A stretch of DNA of 64,000 nt from Ehretia macrophylla (lineage: Eukaryota > Streptophyta > Magnoliopsida > Boraginales > Ehretiaceae): positions 20,289,501 to 20,353,500 of the forward strand of contig CM075770.1 of assembly GCA_037974665.1 (NCBI GenBank). The letters run 5' to 3'. Every line of letters starts with the position of its first letter. Positions within the stretch are counted from its first letter, which is position 1. The position numbers and the translations under genes were made by a program. Below the pieces are notes generated by a model. That model did not search any database. It saw only the letters and a program-made list of their open reading frames with translations, and was not told the DNA's origin. This document shows positions 32,844-44,440 of the stretch, in pieces.

Positions 32844-34424
32844 ATGTTGAAGTTCCAGTTCACATTTCTAATTCTCTCTGTTCTTTTATCTCCATTCTTG
32901 GTTTCTTCTAGCTCGTCAGTTCAAGATCCAGATCTTGTCGTGCAAGATGTTCACAGGTAAACCACTTAGCAATACTTGCATGCTTCTACATATTTAGTAT
33001 TGCATTAGTCTAATGAGTCAGTCCTTCACATGATCGGTGAGACCTACACGTGCCATTGCTTTGTGTTTCTCATTGCATGTATTGATATTTGACAGGAGCA
33101 TCAATGCGTCTAGGAGGAACCTCGGTTATCTTTCTTGCGGAACGGGCAACCCCATTGACGATTGCTGGAGATGTGATCCAAACTGGGAGACAAACCGGCA
33201 GCGTCTAGCTGATTGCGCCATTGGGTTCGGCAAGAACGCAATTGGTGGAAGAAACGGGCGAACTTACGTGGTGACAGATTCAGGTGATGATCATCCCGTG
33301 AACCCCAAGCCAGGCACACTCAGACATGCTGTAATACAGGACGAGCCACTATGGATCATTTTCAAAAGAGACATGGTGATTCAGCTCAAACAAGAGCTCG
33401 TCATGAACTCATTCAAGACCATTGATGGTAGAGGAACGAGCGTTCATATTGCAGGAGGACCTTGCATTAAGATTCACGACGTGACGAACATTATTATACA
33501 CGGGATTCATATCCATGACTGTAAACCGGGAGGGAGTGCCATTATCCGGGACTCGCCTCACCATGCTGGACAGTGGCAGCCATCAGACGGTGATGGAATC
33601 GCCATTTTTAGTGGGAAGCATATTTGGGTCGACCATTGCTCGTTGTCTAATTGCCAGGATGGACTAATTGATGCCATTCATGGATCCACAGCCATCACAA
33701 TTTCGAACAATTTCTTCACACATCATGACAAGGTTATGCTTTTAGGCCATAGCGATGCATATACGCAGGACAAAGACATGCAAGTAACTATTGCATTTAA
33801 CCATTTTGGCGAAGGACTTGTGCAGAGGATGCCTAGGTATTTTGGAACGTGTTCTGTTTTTCTATTCATTCAATCGCGCATCTTGTAACATTGTGTGACC
33901 ATTTCTCAACAACGTTGTATTTACAGGTGCAGACATGGATATTTTCATGTGGTGAACAACGACTACACTCACTGGGAAATGTATGCCGTTGGTGGCAGTG
34001 CAGCACCAACCATCAACAGCCAAGGCAACAGATTTCTGGCTCCCAATGACGGATCTAAAAAACAGGTAATAACTTACTCTTCCATTGATACGGTTTTTAC
34101 TCTTATCCCTGTTATTCAATCTTGGCCCCCGAAATAAAATTTCCGGCTCTGCTCCAAGTATATCGCACACAATTTAAAGCTGAAATCGAGTCTCTGTAGG
34201 TGACAAAACACGAAGACGCACCGGAAAGTGAATGGAAGAACTGGAACTGGAGATCAGAAGGAGACTTGATGTTAAACGGCGCGTACTTTCTGCAGTCTGG
34301 AGCGGGCGCATCATCGAGTACTTATGCCAGGGCATCAAGTTTAAGTGCTAGACCATCTTCACTCGTCAGTTCAATCACTGGAAGTGCTGGTGCACTTGGC
34401 TGCAAGAGGGGTTCTCGTTGCTAA
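32844..34424 (+). CDS. Pectate lyase (polysaccharide lyase family 1), secreted
   Basis: Four exons: 32844-32956, 33096-33836, 33927-34065, 34200-34424; all introns GT-AG; 405 residues. It cleaves de-esterified homogalacturonan of the cell wall by Ca-dependent beta-elimination. Residues 1 to about 24 are a hydrophobic signal peptide. Conserved family blocks: [13 protein letters not shown] (56-68), [31 protein letters not shown] (202-209, Ca ligands), [18 protein letters not shown] (214-231), [20 protein letters not shown] and the catalytic segment RMPRCR (282-287; RxPxxR). C-terminal [19 protein letters not shown] is typical, ending in a Ser-rich tail with two Cys. Length and motifs are complete, so it is probably active. 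The intron-1 and intron-3 sites split the ORF so that only the assembled exons give the full protein. Confidence 0.94.
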
Positions 34425-35652
34425 TTATGAACGAGGGTTAATCATCTCATCTTTTTTAATTAGGCTTAGAGGAAGAGTTATTATAACCTACAAGGCTTGA
34501 TCTGATGATCATAGCCATTGAAAGAGTTATTGCTTTTGTGGCGTTCTGTTCTAGGAGAATTGAAGAGAATGCAAAGTCACCGTATCTTATCTTATTAATG
34601 TGATCCCAATAACATTTATGGCACATTTTGGATTTGTCGAATAACTGCAGCCCCACGCCCTTCCGGATATCTAAATAACGATTGAAGCGCAACCTCATTA
34701 CATCATTAGTTCATTACCATTAATTTAAAAAAAAAATTTATTATAAATCTTTACTAGTAAGCACTAATTTTCAGATAAAAGGAAAAAGAGTAAGCACAAA
34801 TACTTGCGCAAATAATTTGCTCCAAGACCAACCAGTTGACTTTTTATGGTTTGATTTTGACCAGGATGGATATCAGTTGATGTTGTGGGGCTAAGTATTT
34901 TTCCAAGCAAAAGAAAATAGCACAATTAAAGTAGTAATACATCTCATTGGTCCAAATAAATTTAAGACATCAAATATCATATACGTTTCCTAGTCTTCCT
35001 TAGACTATATTTGGAATTTTTCCTCCTCAAACTATCGGCTTTATACTCTAAATGCTTACCCGTGATTTGTGTTCATTAAATCAACTTCAAACAGTAAACA
35101 AAACAACAAGAACAAAAAAAAAAGGACGAAATAGTTATGGCCAATAAGAAAAGCCCTAGTGTGATACAAAGTCAGTGAAAATAATAAGGAATAAAGAGCA
35201 TCAATAGAGGAAACACTAAGCTATAAAGGGAATGTACCCAAGTTATTAAAAGTTGTATAGTTGACCTAAGAAAGCTTACAGGAGATTAAAAGAACAAAAA
35301 ATTCTGAGCAAAATTAACAGAATTTCCTGTATATGCCAGATATATATGCTCTCAATCATATATATATATATATATATATATGTCAACAACAACATATGAT
35401 TTACCTTAAGAAATTAACTTCTAGATCTCTCCTTTCCTAACAATTAAAACAAACCTAATTAGAACCTGCCCAATTCTCTTGGGATACTGATCAGGGCAAT
35501 AGCTGTGAAAGGAGAACTCGGCGAAACTAGCCTTCAAGCACCTTAGAAATCGTCCTAATCATTCAACTAATTGGTTTGCAAAAACGGCTGTTTATGAAAA
35601 TCTTTGTTTTGATTGGTTTTGTAACACCGCCACCCCTTACCAGATACCTTTC
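34425..35652. other. Intergenic, pectate lyase 3' region
   Basis: Presumed 3' UTR, then AT-rich DNA with a short (TA)n tract at about 35362-35381. No other gene seen. Confidence 0.5.
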
Positions 35653-36169
35653 GGGAAAATGTTACATTTAGTCCCTATTACTTCCTTTTGATTTTAATTT
35701 GGTTCTTATATTTTAAAATATTTTAATTTCATCCCTATTATTTTTTAAAAAGTCTTAATTTCATTTTCATTATTTTTAAAAAAAATTAATTTAGTCTTTA
35801 TTATGTTTCTAAAGTTTCAAATTCGTCCCTATTGTTTAAAATTAATCAATTTAGTCCTTATTATTTTCTAAAAAATTAAAATTCATCCCTATTGTTTCTC
35901 AAAATATTTTAATTTAGTCCTTAAATAATAGAGACGAATTTAAAATTTTAAAAAAATAATAAGGTCGAAATTAAAATTTAAAAAATAATAATAGAGACGA
36001 AATTAAAACTTGTTTAAAACAATAGGGATAAAATTAAAATTTTTGAAAAACAATAAGGATAAAATTGAAAAATTTTAAACAATAGGGATGAAATTAAAAC
36101 TTTTGAAAAAAATAATAGAGACGAAATTGAAATATTTTAAACAATAAAGACTAAATGTGAAAATTTTCC
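35653..36169. mobile_element. Foldback MITE with stacked AGTCC(C/T)TATT units
   Basis: Termini GGGAAAATGTTACATTTAGT and, inverted, GGAAAATTTTCACATTTAGT. Each arm is a run of units (TTTAATTT.GTCCCTATTGTTT and its inverse AAACAATAGGGA.GAAATTAAA), with mirror point near 35930. The flanking 9-mers ATACCTTTC and TTTTATTTC match at about five positions, a possible eroded target duplication. Same architectural class as the elements at 22183 and 61396. Confidence 0.7.
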
Positions 36170-36666
36170 TTTTATTTCGAATAATTCTTTTATCCTTCAA
36201 TTGATCGTCAATGAAATGAGATGTATTATGCTAAAATAAAGACAAAAGGCATGTTGCATTCCTTAATAGTATTTCTTCCAACAGAGTCGTGCTGTGGAAT
36301 TAAATTCAAAAAAAAGAAGAAAGAAAGGACTAATGTAATATTCTAACTTTGCATGACTGACTATAGTTATTTAATCATTGATCATATACAATATAAATAT
36401 ATTAAAATTGAAGAAGAACATCCATGCACGAAATAGTAAGAAACAACAAATTAAATCAAAACTATATATACCCGTGAATAAAAAAGATTATTGCGAGTAC
36501 TTAAACAAGATATTATTTAATACAATCAAATTAAAATATGGTTAATGCAGACAAATTGAGTCCTCTCATAGGGACTCCGTAGTGTCTAACAAACAGAATA
36601 AATTAAGAATGGTTCAAATTATTTGCGAAACTTAACAAGTAAACATGCATTTTCTTTTTTCCCAAC
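36170..36666. other. Intergenic, AT-rich, AGP 3' region
   Basis: No coding signal. The right part is the probable 3' UTR of the minus-strand AGP gene. Confidence 0.5.
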
Positions 36667-37221
36667 TTAAAAGGAGAAGAATCCAGCAACAGCGGCAGCA
36701 ACAACGAGAGAGGAGATTTTCAAAGCGGCAGCAGCGGACGTGGGTGCCTCGGCAGGGGGTTCGATGGTTGGATCAGCAGGAAGAGGACCAGGGGCTTCTG
36801 CTGGGGTGTCTACGGTGGTTGGTGCAGGAGGAGATGATGGCTCATCCTGATCAGCACTATCATCGTCACTTGGTGAAGGAGAAGTTTTGGATTTTGAAGG
36901 TGGTGGGCTGCTGCTGGCCTTAGGAGTAGCAGCAGGAGCTGAGGATGGGTTGTTGTCCTTAGAATTAGCAGCAGCTGCTTTAGGTGAGGCTGCTGCTTTA
37001 GGGGTGGGTGCTGCTTTGGGGGTCTCTGCTCCTTTGGGGGTGTCTGCTGCTTCAGGGGTGTCTGCTTCAGGGGTGTCTGCGTCGGGGCTGGCCGGTGGTG
37101 TAGCACCTTCTGGAGCGGAGGCGGGTGAAGATGACGGTGAATCAGATGAGTCGGAGCCAGCGGAGACCAACCCTACAAGGGCCACAAAGATGAGGGCAAG
37201 CACCACCAACTGGCGTGCCAT
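36667..37221 (-). CDS. Classical arabinogalactan protein, GPI-anchored
   Basis: Single exon, 184 residues from ATG at 37221. An upstream in-frame ATG would add 21 hydrophilic residues, but starting at MARQLVVLALIFVALVGLVS gives a clean signal peptide. The mature part (about 22-156) is rich in Pro, Ala, Ser and Thr with many SP, AP, TP dipeptides, the sites for prolyl hydroxylation and arabinogalactan attachment, and repeated TPEA/TPKA/SPKAA units (about 50-85). The C-terminus (AAAALKISSLVVAAAVAGFFSF region, 163-184) is a small-residue cleavage zone plus a hydrophobic tail, the GPI-anchor signal. It acts at the outer plasma membrane and cell wall. The repeat-rich coding region makes opposite-strand frames look open; those are shadows. 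Confidence 0.88.
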   Translation of the reverse strand: MARQLVVLALIFVALVGLVSAGSDSSDSPSSSPASAPEGATPPASPDADTPEADTPEAADTPKGAETPKAAPTPKAAASPKAAAANSKDNNPSSAPAATPKASSSPPPSKSKTSPSPSDDDSADQDEPSSPPAPTTVDTPAEAPGPLPADPTIEPPAEAPTSAAAALKISSLVVAAAVAGFFSF

Positions 37222-37330
37222 CTTTCTTTCCTTTTTTGTATGGCGTTGGTTGTTCTCGCAACTCTTCTCTAGATTTTCTAACACTGCTCAGATATGGAAT
37301 ATGGGAATATGGAGAAGGCAGTAATGGGGG

Positions 37331-37340
37331 GGTTTTATAC
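37331..37340 (-). promoter_or_regulatory. Candidate TATA box of the AGP gene
   Basis: On the minus strand GTATAAAACC, about 110 bp upstream of the chosen ATG. Confidence 0.6.
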
Positions 37341-38274
37341 CGGGCATGCAAAGAAAAGACCGGCGGCGCGAAAATGGAGGGATTAAATATTGTACGGTAT
37401 AAATTTTTTTTAAATATAAAAAAAATAAAATAAAAATAAAAAATGAAGTGAACAAGCGGAGGATGTTGATGGTTCAGACAATTTTCCAAGTAAAAACGGT
37501 TAATATGAAGAATAGACTTATGGCGAAAATTTGTCAACGTGCAACAGTCAAAGAAAATACTGATGATGAATGTTTGTTTGTGGGTTTTATGACTACATGG
37601 CGTCCATCAATTAAGACATATTTGAGGATCCAAGCTAAAACTCAGCTCATGCATAATAAATTAAATGGAGGAGAAGCTACAATATGTTACGTTCCTCTAC
37701 TGCCTTAACGCTTCAACTATATTGAATTAAAATACAAAAGGTAGTTTACTATACAAAACTATCTGTATAATAAATATTTGGGTGAATAACATTATTGATG
37801 GATTAATTCATACATAAGAAAATTTGCTTTTTCGACTCAAAGTTATTCCAAGTTCCTTAAAAAATTGATATTAATTTTTAAACAACTAAATTCAATTATA
37901 CTTTTTTTTTGCTAATGTTAAACGTTGGTAATCACAAACAAATATTTATGAAAATAAAGATATTTAAACTAGAAATTCGATTACAATTAATATTTTTGTT
38001 TTACCAAATTTAAATCCGCACTCGACGGGTTTAAAATATTGTTTCCAACATCAAATCCGATAATATTAAAATAGTCGCTGAGTTCAAGCCCAATTTTCAG
38101 CTTTTCGAAAACCTAGGGCTGTCCATCTTTGGGCTTTGGCAGCCCAAATGTACTTGTGGACCAAAGTTGGGCCAAGGATCGTCTCAGTCAAACTGGAACA
38201 ACTCATCACTTATAGGCTTAACAGTGGCGGAACCGCCTTAAAGTCGAACACGCCAAATTATCTTGCTTCTCAAA
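37341..38274. other. Region between the divergent AGP and ATP23 genes
   Basis: AT-rich with no recognised gene. Holds the AGP upstream region at left and the ATP23 upstream region at right. A frame at 37448-37708 has no recognisable content. Confidence 0.5.
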
Positions 38275-40730
38275 ATGGCGGAGGAGCCGCCAAGTTCTTC
38301 ACCCTCCTCCTCCCTCAACGGCGGCGCAACGGTGGAAGAATGTCAACGAATGATCCAAAAATCCCTCAGAAGTATTTTCCTCCTCTATTTTTACCGAATT
38401 AATTTTCATTTGTTTGTTTCATTTTGCCTCTCTTTGTTTAGGGCTTAAGGTATGTATGTATATATGTATATATGTATATATGTAAATATGTATGTATATG
38501 TCTGCAGCTCCAATGGTGAAATTTTTGAGGGAGCATTTGGAGAAATCGGGATGTCGAATTGGGGACAATTTTATTAAGGCCGTTCATTGCAACCAGGCAG
38601 CGGCTGGCGGTTACTCACCTGGCGAAGGGGTAAATTTACCTCTGCACATTACCAGTTTTTTCAACTAAAAGCTCTGAAACTTTTAATTTAAGTTGTGTTA
38701 ATATCACGCCCCGCGTTGGTTCTGTGTTTGTATGGGTTATAATGACTTAAATACTAATAGGGCTTGTGCATTTTGAACCAGTAAATTAGTCTAATATATG
38801 GACTCAGGCTGTTGTCACATAATGTTGCTTGGAGCGATGGATTATGAAAATGTTAATTTGTGATTTGTTGTTATAGATTATTGTATGCAGTAATCAGTTG
38901 AGCTTGCAAGACGAAGTAAATCAAGTGGTTATACACGAGCTCATTCATGCATATGATGAATGTCGTGCAGCGAATTTGGATTGGAGTAATTGTGCTCATC
39001 ATGCTTGTAGTGAGGTTTGTAAATTCCCCTGTGCTCATTCTTTATTAGTATTTTTTTTTTTGTTCTCTTTTTTGTATGGATTTATGTGCTTATTCTCATT
39101 TCTAAATGCAGATTCGAGCTGGCCATCTTAGTGGTGACTGTCATTACAAGCGGGAGTTCCTACGAGGGTTTTTGAAGATAAGAGGTCATGAACAGGTGAC
39201 TCCCTCTCTTATCAGCTTTATATGCCTCAGATTTGTCCTTTGTAATTGAAAGAAAGTTACCACTACTCTGTAGCACTACTTCGCCTCTTTGTTGGACCGC
39301 TGGCGCGAACATAGTGGTCTCTGACTCTCTTGCCAGGACCAGAAACCAATTCGAATTTGGATCTTGACATGTTGGTAGTTTTTAACTGTACGCATTTGAC
39401 CCTTTTTCTTTATCGTTGCGAATGTATCAATATAATGTTGCAATCATCTATTAATGCTTCTATGAGCTGATTATCTGGATCCAGGAGTGAGCAACTAGCT
39501 TCTTAGCAAGTGTCTCTTAAGACAACTCAGACACATACGTCAAACTTGCTAGTTTAATATCTTAGTCTGATATTAAGTATAATGTATTGAGACTTGCACG
39601 TATATGATTTTAAATGAATGATAGAATTTCTTATCTATAAGTTCTATTGGTATCTAAGTATAAGAGTTGAATGACACTACCCATATGCTTTTAGAATCCT
39701 TGGCAACATTACTTTTCCCTTTTGATGCATTTATTACTTTTCTCGTATACGATTCCGGCTGATGGCTGTTTCCCGGCATAGACTTTATTTAGAGCAACAC
39801 TTGAAAATGGAACTGACATCTGTCACATTAATAGGAGGCCTCGGCTGTCATTACTTATACAGGTTTCTGATTTGATCTCAACTACTTAGTAATTAACATT
39901 TTTGCTGCATTACCTAAGACCTTACCTTTGTGGCTTGCCGTTTGAGCCATGGAACTCTAGATTCAAATGCATTGTCTTTTACAGCCTGCTATGTTGAAAT
40001 CATCTTAGAGCTTTCTTTAACTGGGCATCTGAATTTTCAAATGAAGTTTTTGGAAGACTAAGGGGATGGACATAAGGGCAGCCGGTGCATCCCGCTATGC
40101 AGGCTTCAAGGATTGGTTAGACCACTTTGGAGTCTATTGTACGTAGCTTTTCCATGGACTTTTTCAAGTGACTTTGATCTCACACTTTGACAAATTTACT
40201 GTGTCGCCAATGCTCCCTTGGGGGATGGACATGTTTCAAGATAATTTGTCATTGATGCTTCTAAATGTCAAAGACAAGATACTTATGTTGTTTGTTATTT
40301 TGTCTCAATTAAGTGTCTAAAAGCAATGTAGTACAACCAATCCCATGACCATGATGTGACTTCAAATTTACAACTTAGCGTTTTACATACCATCTAGCTA
40401 TTCATGTTTTATCTTGTTTTGTTAGACATGCCTGCTTCAATTTCTGCGTCCTTGTTATGTGAATTTGAGCATCTGCACCAAATATATTTAGTTTACTCAA
40501 TCACTCTCCTAGACATTTGCATAAGTTATCTAGAACACCTTTCGAGGATAATAATGGAATATCTAAGTATTTCTCTCTTACTTTGATGTTTGAAGGAATG
40601 TGTAAGGCGAAGAGTTATGAAGTCAGTGATGGCTAACCCTTATTGCTCCGAAGCAGCTGCTAAGGATGCGATGGAAGCTGTCTGGGATGTTTGCTACAAC
40701 GATACCAAGCCCTTTGATCGAGCTCCCTGA
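38275..40730 (+). CDS. ATP23: Mitochondrial inner membrane protease ATP23 homologue
   Basis: Five exons: 38275-38371, 38508-38629, 38877-39014, 39112-39195, 40596-40730; 191 residues; all junctions GT-AG. Zinc metalloprotease of the M76 family; in yeast it matures Atp6 and assists F1Fo-ATP synthase assembly in the intermembrane space, and plant annotations also call it Ku70-binding-like. Sequence: TVEECQRMIQKSLRTPMVKF, a loop GGYSPGEGIIVCSN, DEVNQVVIHELIHAYDECRA with zinc motif HELIH at residues 93-97, then NCAHHACSEIRAGHLSGDCH and the conserved end NPYCSEAAAKDAMEAVWD…NDTKPFDRAP. The many Cys and the Cys-x9-type spacing fit the oxidised intermembrane space. Intron 1 has a (TATG)n tract and intron 4 (1.4 kb) contains a SINE relic. 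Confidence 0.95.
40072..40170 (+). mobile_element. Au-type SINE relic in ATP23 intron 4
   Basis: AGGGCAGCCGGTGCATCCCG followed by CTATGCAGG, then TCTATTGTACGTAGC. This block order matches the 5' half of the widespread plant Au SINE (GGGCAGCCCGGTGCA…TCTATTGTACGCAGCC). Diverged, with no clear poly-T end or target duplication. Recalled from memory of the consensus. Confidence 0.65.
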
Positions 40731-42054
40731 GAATGTTAATCTTGGGTCTGTAGGGACATTCTTTCTGCTCAGACATTTTGCTGCAGTAATAACTGCTTTA
40801 TGATTAGTCAAGCTCTTGAACTGAGAAGCATACGCTGCTGGCAGCAGTTTTGTTAATTTACAGTTACATGAAAAAAATTCATTTTTATTGAAGGTGTAGA
40901 GCCCTTCCATACTTCTCATATATTATCAGTATGACGAATGGAGAGGTGAACTTAACATTCATAAACATTGTTGTAAGAGAAAAGTTTGTTATTCCCCTGT
41001 TTACATCCAAATTGCAATTCTTACTTCGCATTTGCAGGCCTCAACAAGGAAATCTGGTAAATTCCCCCTCCACCCCCACCCACAACCGTCACTGAAAGGA
41101 AAAAAGAAAAAAATAACAGAGTGGAGAAAGAATTACAAAAGAAGAAAAAACATACTAGAAAAAGAGATTGGAAATGGAGCTTTAATGGTACTAGGGCGGA
41201 TATAAGATTTTTGTTTAATGAGGACTAAAAACACATAATTGAACATTTGTATAAGGACAATTTTATTCAGTGAAATTAAATTGATTTTTTATTTTAAAAA
41301 TACTTTAAAAATACAGTTCTTGGGTGTAATTCTCACTGATTCCAAGTAGATCTGCCCATGAATGGTACTTTTGATCGGGACGAGCCAAAATGCCTTGCAT
41401 TTAAATCCTTTTCACTGGTTCATAGAATTGAATTATCCTTACAAACCGATTATTGAAGATTGCCGAGCAAAATCTTGTGAAAACATTCCTATTATGCAAT
41501 ATTATATCTATAGGGAGGTTAATTGATGTGTAAATTGGTTATCTAATTTTGGGTTGAATGATCTTTTAGAAAGCTCCACTATTGAGCTTGTTCTAACTCC
41601 TTTGTGGAGGCTGATCGAGAGAGATAAGAGGGGTCGTACAATTCCTCGATGAGTCAGTGAATTGATCACTTTCATTCCGACTTCGTTCTCCATGTAAATA
41701 AAATAAAAATAAAAAAATCATTTTCACTGTTCGAATCTCAATAACCATGCGTCCTCTTTATATGTTTCTTTATATCTCAAAATAATTGCTTTTGAGCTGC
41801 AGAAAGAACAAAAAGAAACTTCCAACATGCCAAAGCTATAGGCTTGATGCACCTATATTATCTATCTGAATCTGTCCGCATGTACACACCCCTTTCGGCC
41901 CGCTTGTAGCATGACCAAAAGCACGATAAATCAGTAGAATAGTAAAGTAATAATCTGTTCTACTCAAAGTTTTATGTTCAAACCACAAGTTTGGCGTCCA
42001 TAATGCAAAGAATAAAAAAAAAGCAGGATAAAGCATGGATGCTAGCTAGTTCTC
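40731..42054. other. ATP23 3' region, LINE tail and spacer
   Basis: ATP23 3' UTR to perhaps 40930, a C-rich stretch near 41060-41085, then a LINE 3' relic (separate entry). No further gene. Confidence 0.5.
41440..41717 (+). mobile_element. 5'-truncated LINE, RNase H tail plus 3' UTR
   Basis: Reads IYREVN(stop)CVNWLSNFGLNDLL in frame (consensus REANxxADWLANLG, the end of the LINE RNase H). It then ends CTTCGTTCTCCATGTAA followed by ATAAAATAAAAATAAAAAAA. Same tail wording as the LINE ending at 4033. Confidence 0.75.
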
Positions 42055-42074
42055 TTATATATATATATATATAC
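42055..42074 (+). promoter_or_regulatory. (TA)n tract, possible TATA element of the peptide gene
   Basis: CTTATATATATATATATACT about 40-55 bp upstream of the ATG at 42111. It could serve as TATA box, although the implied 5' UTR would be short. Confidence 0.35.
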
Positions 42075-42110
42075 TCTGTAGGGAGAGATTCTGACAAGGT
42101 TATCCCAAAG

Positions 42111-42446
42111 ATGCTGCTTGTTATAAAGATTATCATTTGTCTCTCTTTGCTTCTCCAGCAACAGCATGTAGCTGCTGAATCATATCACTCAGGTGAAGTT
42201 CGATAACCCTTTTTAGTAGCAAGCAGATATGTTCACTCTTTTCATGAAGTTTTCATATACTCTCTTCACACTCAAAAGCTTTTCCTACCATGCGTGTTTG
42301 TACTCGCAGGTGTTACCAGATGGTGGAATCAACATCAGCAAATGGAAACAAGAGTGCACCAGCAAGCGAAGGCTAGCGGATGGTGGTCAGAGGATTATTC
42401 ATTACCACGAAGGCGAAGACATGTGCACAATGACTTGAAACCTTGA
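42111..42446 (+). CDS. Putative RGF/GLV/CLEL-type signalling-peptide precursor
   Basis: Two-exon model: 42111-42192 and 42310-42446 (donor TCAG|GTGAAG, acceptor CTCGCAG|GTGTT), 72 residues. Residues 1 to about 22 (MLLVIKIIICLSLLLQQQHV) form a signal peptide. The C-terminus reads SEDYSLPRRRRHVHNDLKP: a 13-residue segment starting Asp-Tyr and ending His-Asn (56-68), the pattern of sulfated root meristem growth factor/GOLVEN peptides (DY…HN), with the acidic context needed for tyrosine sulfation. These peptides act outside the cell on RGI receptor kinases in root meristem and gravitropic growth. Odd point: position 10, normally Pro (hydroxylated), is His. The other frame across exon 2 (LPDGGINISKWKQE…) is a shadow. 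Spliced model and family call are inference. Confidence 0.62.
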
Positions 42447-42892
42447 GTTCTCCAGCTACGGACTTGGATTGATCATATAACGTTATAAAAGAAATATAAT
42501 AGTAGTAAACTAATGTTGTAGTTATGATAAAATAATTAATTTAGATATTTCAACACTATTAAATCTTCTTCATTACGTTATATTCAAAACTATATAACCT
42601 TTTACGTTAAGAATGTGCTTTTCCTATTTTATTGGATGTCCCTGGAGGACCAAGGAATGTATATTTATGTCTCTGTTCTCTCTCTCTCTCTTTTTTTTGT
42701 TCGCTGTCTTATCTTTATTAACGTCTGTACAAGGAGGTTAAGTTTGTATGCTACTTGGTTTTGCTTCCAAAAACAACCTCTGTTAATTGCTGTCAACTCT
42801 GATTCAGTACCAAAGCATTGTCATATGAATGTATATGCTATCAGTTATGCTAAATTTTAAGATAAGATTGGTGTCTAAATATGCACTAATAA

Positions 42893-43052
42893 GCGCACAT
42901 CTTGTCGCGTAAACAGTTTACTTGTAAATTGGCTATCCAATATCCCTTCTCGGTTAAATTCTCTTTTGGATAGTGATTTTTTAAATGACGGGGTTAGATA
43001 GTTTGTACTATGCCTTATGCAATATACATTCCACTTGACTCAAAAAAATAAG
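42893..43052 (+). mobile_element. LINE RNase H tail and 3' end relic
   Basis: NKRTSCRVNSLLVNWLSNIP in frame corresponds to the terminal EANxxADWLAN block of LINE RNase H. Ends ACATTCCACTTGACTC followed by AAAAAAATAA. Second such tail within 1.5 kb. Confidence 0.6.
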
Positions 43053-44440
43053 TACTGATCAACGTCGTAAGTTTTTTAATTTTATCTATAACAAGAAATT
43101 TATTTTAAACAGAATTAAATTAGGTTCAATCCAAAACTACAAATGTCATTATACAACAATCCGTCACAGCTTTAAAAACACTGGTCATTAATTGTTGTAG
43201 ACTTAAGTAGTACTATTATCCACCTACTTCTTGTAAGAAACAGAGAGCCGAAAGATGGGCAAGCTAAAATTTGCACAGAGTTGCGGCTATGATGGCTACA
43301 CTAATTAAGGAATTTAAATGTGATCGCGATTACCGAGTTTGGAGCTAGTAGTTGTTCGGCAAGTCTCACGCATGCACAACGGATGTGGTCTCCATGTTCT
43401 AAAAGGAAGGATAAAAGGCATTTCATAAATACGAAAGCTTGGACATATACAGTAATACCACACGTGGGAACAAAATCCAAGGCTTTTTTTTTTTTTTGGT
43501 CAAAAAGAAAAATTAATTACTTTAATAGGGGTACAAAAGAGTCTAAATCTAAAAGTAACCGGACAGAAGGAGTGAGTCGTGGCCCATAACACAGAAACAA
43601 CAGAACATTAGGTCAAAACCCAAGCAACAATCTTAACATGATAGGTCCAAAGCAAACTGGCCCAAACAAAATGTAAAATCCTGATAACAATAGATCCTGA
43701 GGGGAACAGTGCCATTGACGGCCAACGGCCAAGTCCCGATTAAAACCAAGGGAGCCACCACCACACCATCAAATCAGAAGTAACATCTATGGTCACCAAA
43801 ACAACACATGCTGAAAAATACCCTTGTAAATCCGCTGAAAAGACTGTCAGATCGACAGTCTAAAGAGAACAAAAAACACAAACCACCAAGATGAGTTCGG
43901 CGGGACTCATCAACCAGGATAGAGGATGGGCCTGAAATTTGCAGAACCCAAATGGTCTAAACATTCTGAACAAAGGAACGGACCCTCTGAGCCCCAAGCT
44001 TGAACAGGTGGTGCTAAAGACCACCTTATCTCCTCCACAGCTAAAAAAAACAAATGCGGGAACAAAAGCACAGGACCAACAGTGGTGTCTGAAACTTAAG
44101 AATGAAGCGTTTGAGTAACGAAAAATGGTAAAGGGCCAAAAGTGAGAAAGCACATCTTCAGGGAAAGCCTCTAAGTCAGCAACATAAGCATAAGAGTTAA
44201 AACAAAGCCAACATGAGGACAAAGTGACCACAATCAAAAAGGATCTGAAGATATGAAGAGCAACCCAGGATCTTGTCTTAGTTCTACCATCACTGAGTAG
44301 GATAACAACAAAAGGAAAGGACCTTTGACACCAACTCATGCACAGATCTATAACAACAAGTAAATCTTCATCATTATCTAAATCTGGAAAAAAAAAAAAA
44401 GAACAAGGAGCAGAAGGAGGCCATGGCCAACTCAAGGATG

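Noticed and set aside
36645..37324. Plus-strand open frames over the AGP gene, including a 145-residue Gly/Ala/Leu-rich one
   Set aside because: Shadows of the compositionally biased AGP coding sequence on the minus strand, which has signal peptide and GPI signal.
42229..42438. Frame giving LPDGGINISKWKQECTSK…HYHEGEDMC
   Set aside because: Alternative frame over exon 2 of the peptide gene; it lacks a joined signal peptide, whereas the spliced frame gives a coherent secreted precursor. Kept in mind as the main alternative.
43860..44435. 191-residue minus-strand frame as a host gene
   Set aside because: Lies inside the LINE-like element bounded by the 14-bp duplication, low-complexity Phe/Ser/Cys content, no domain.
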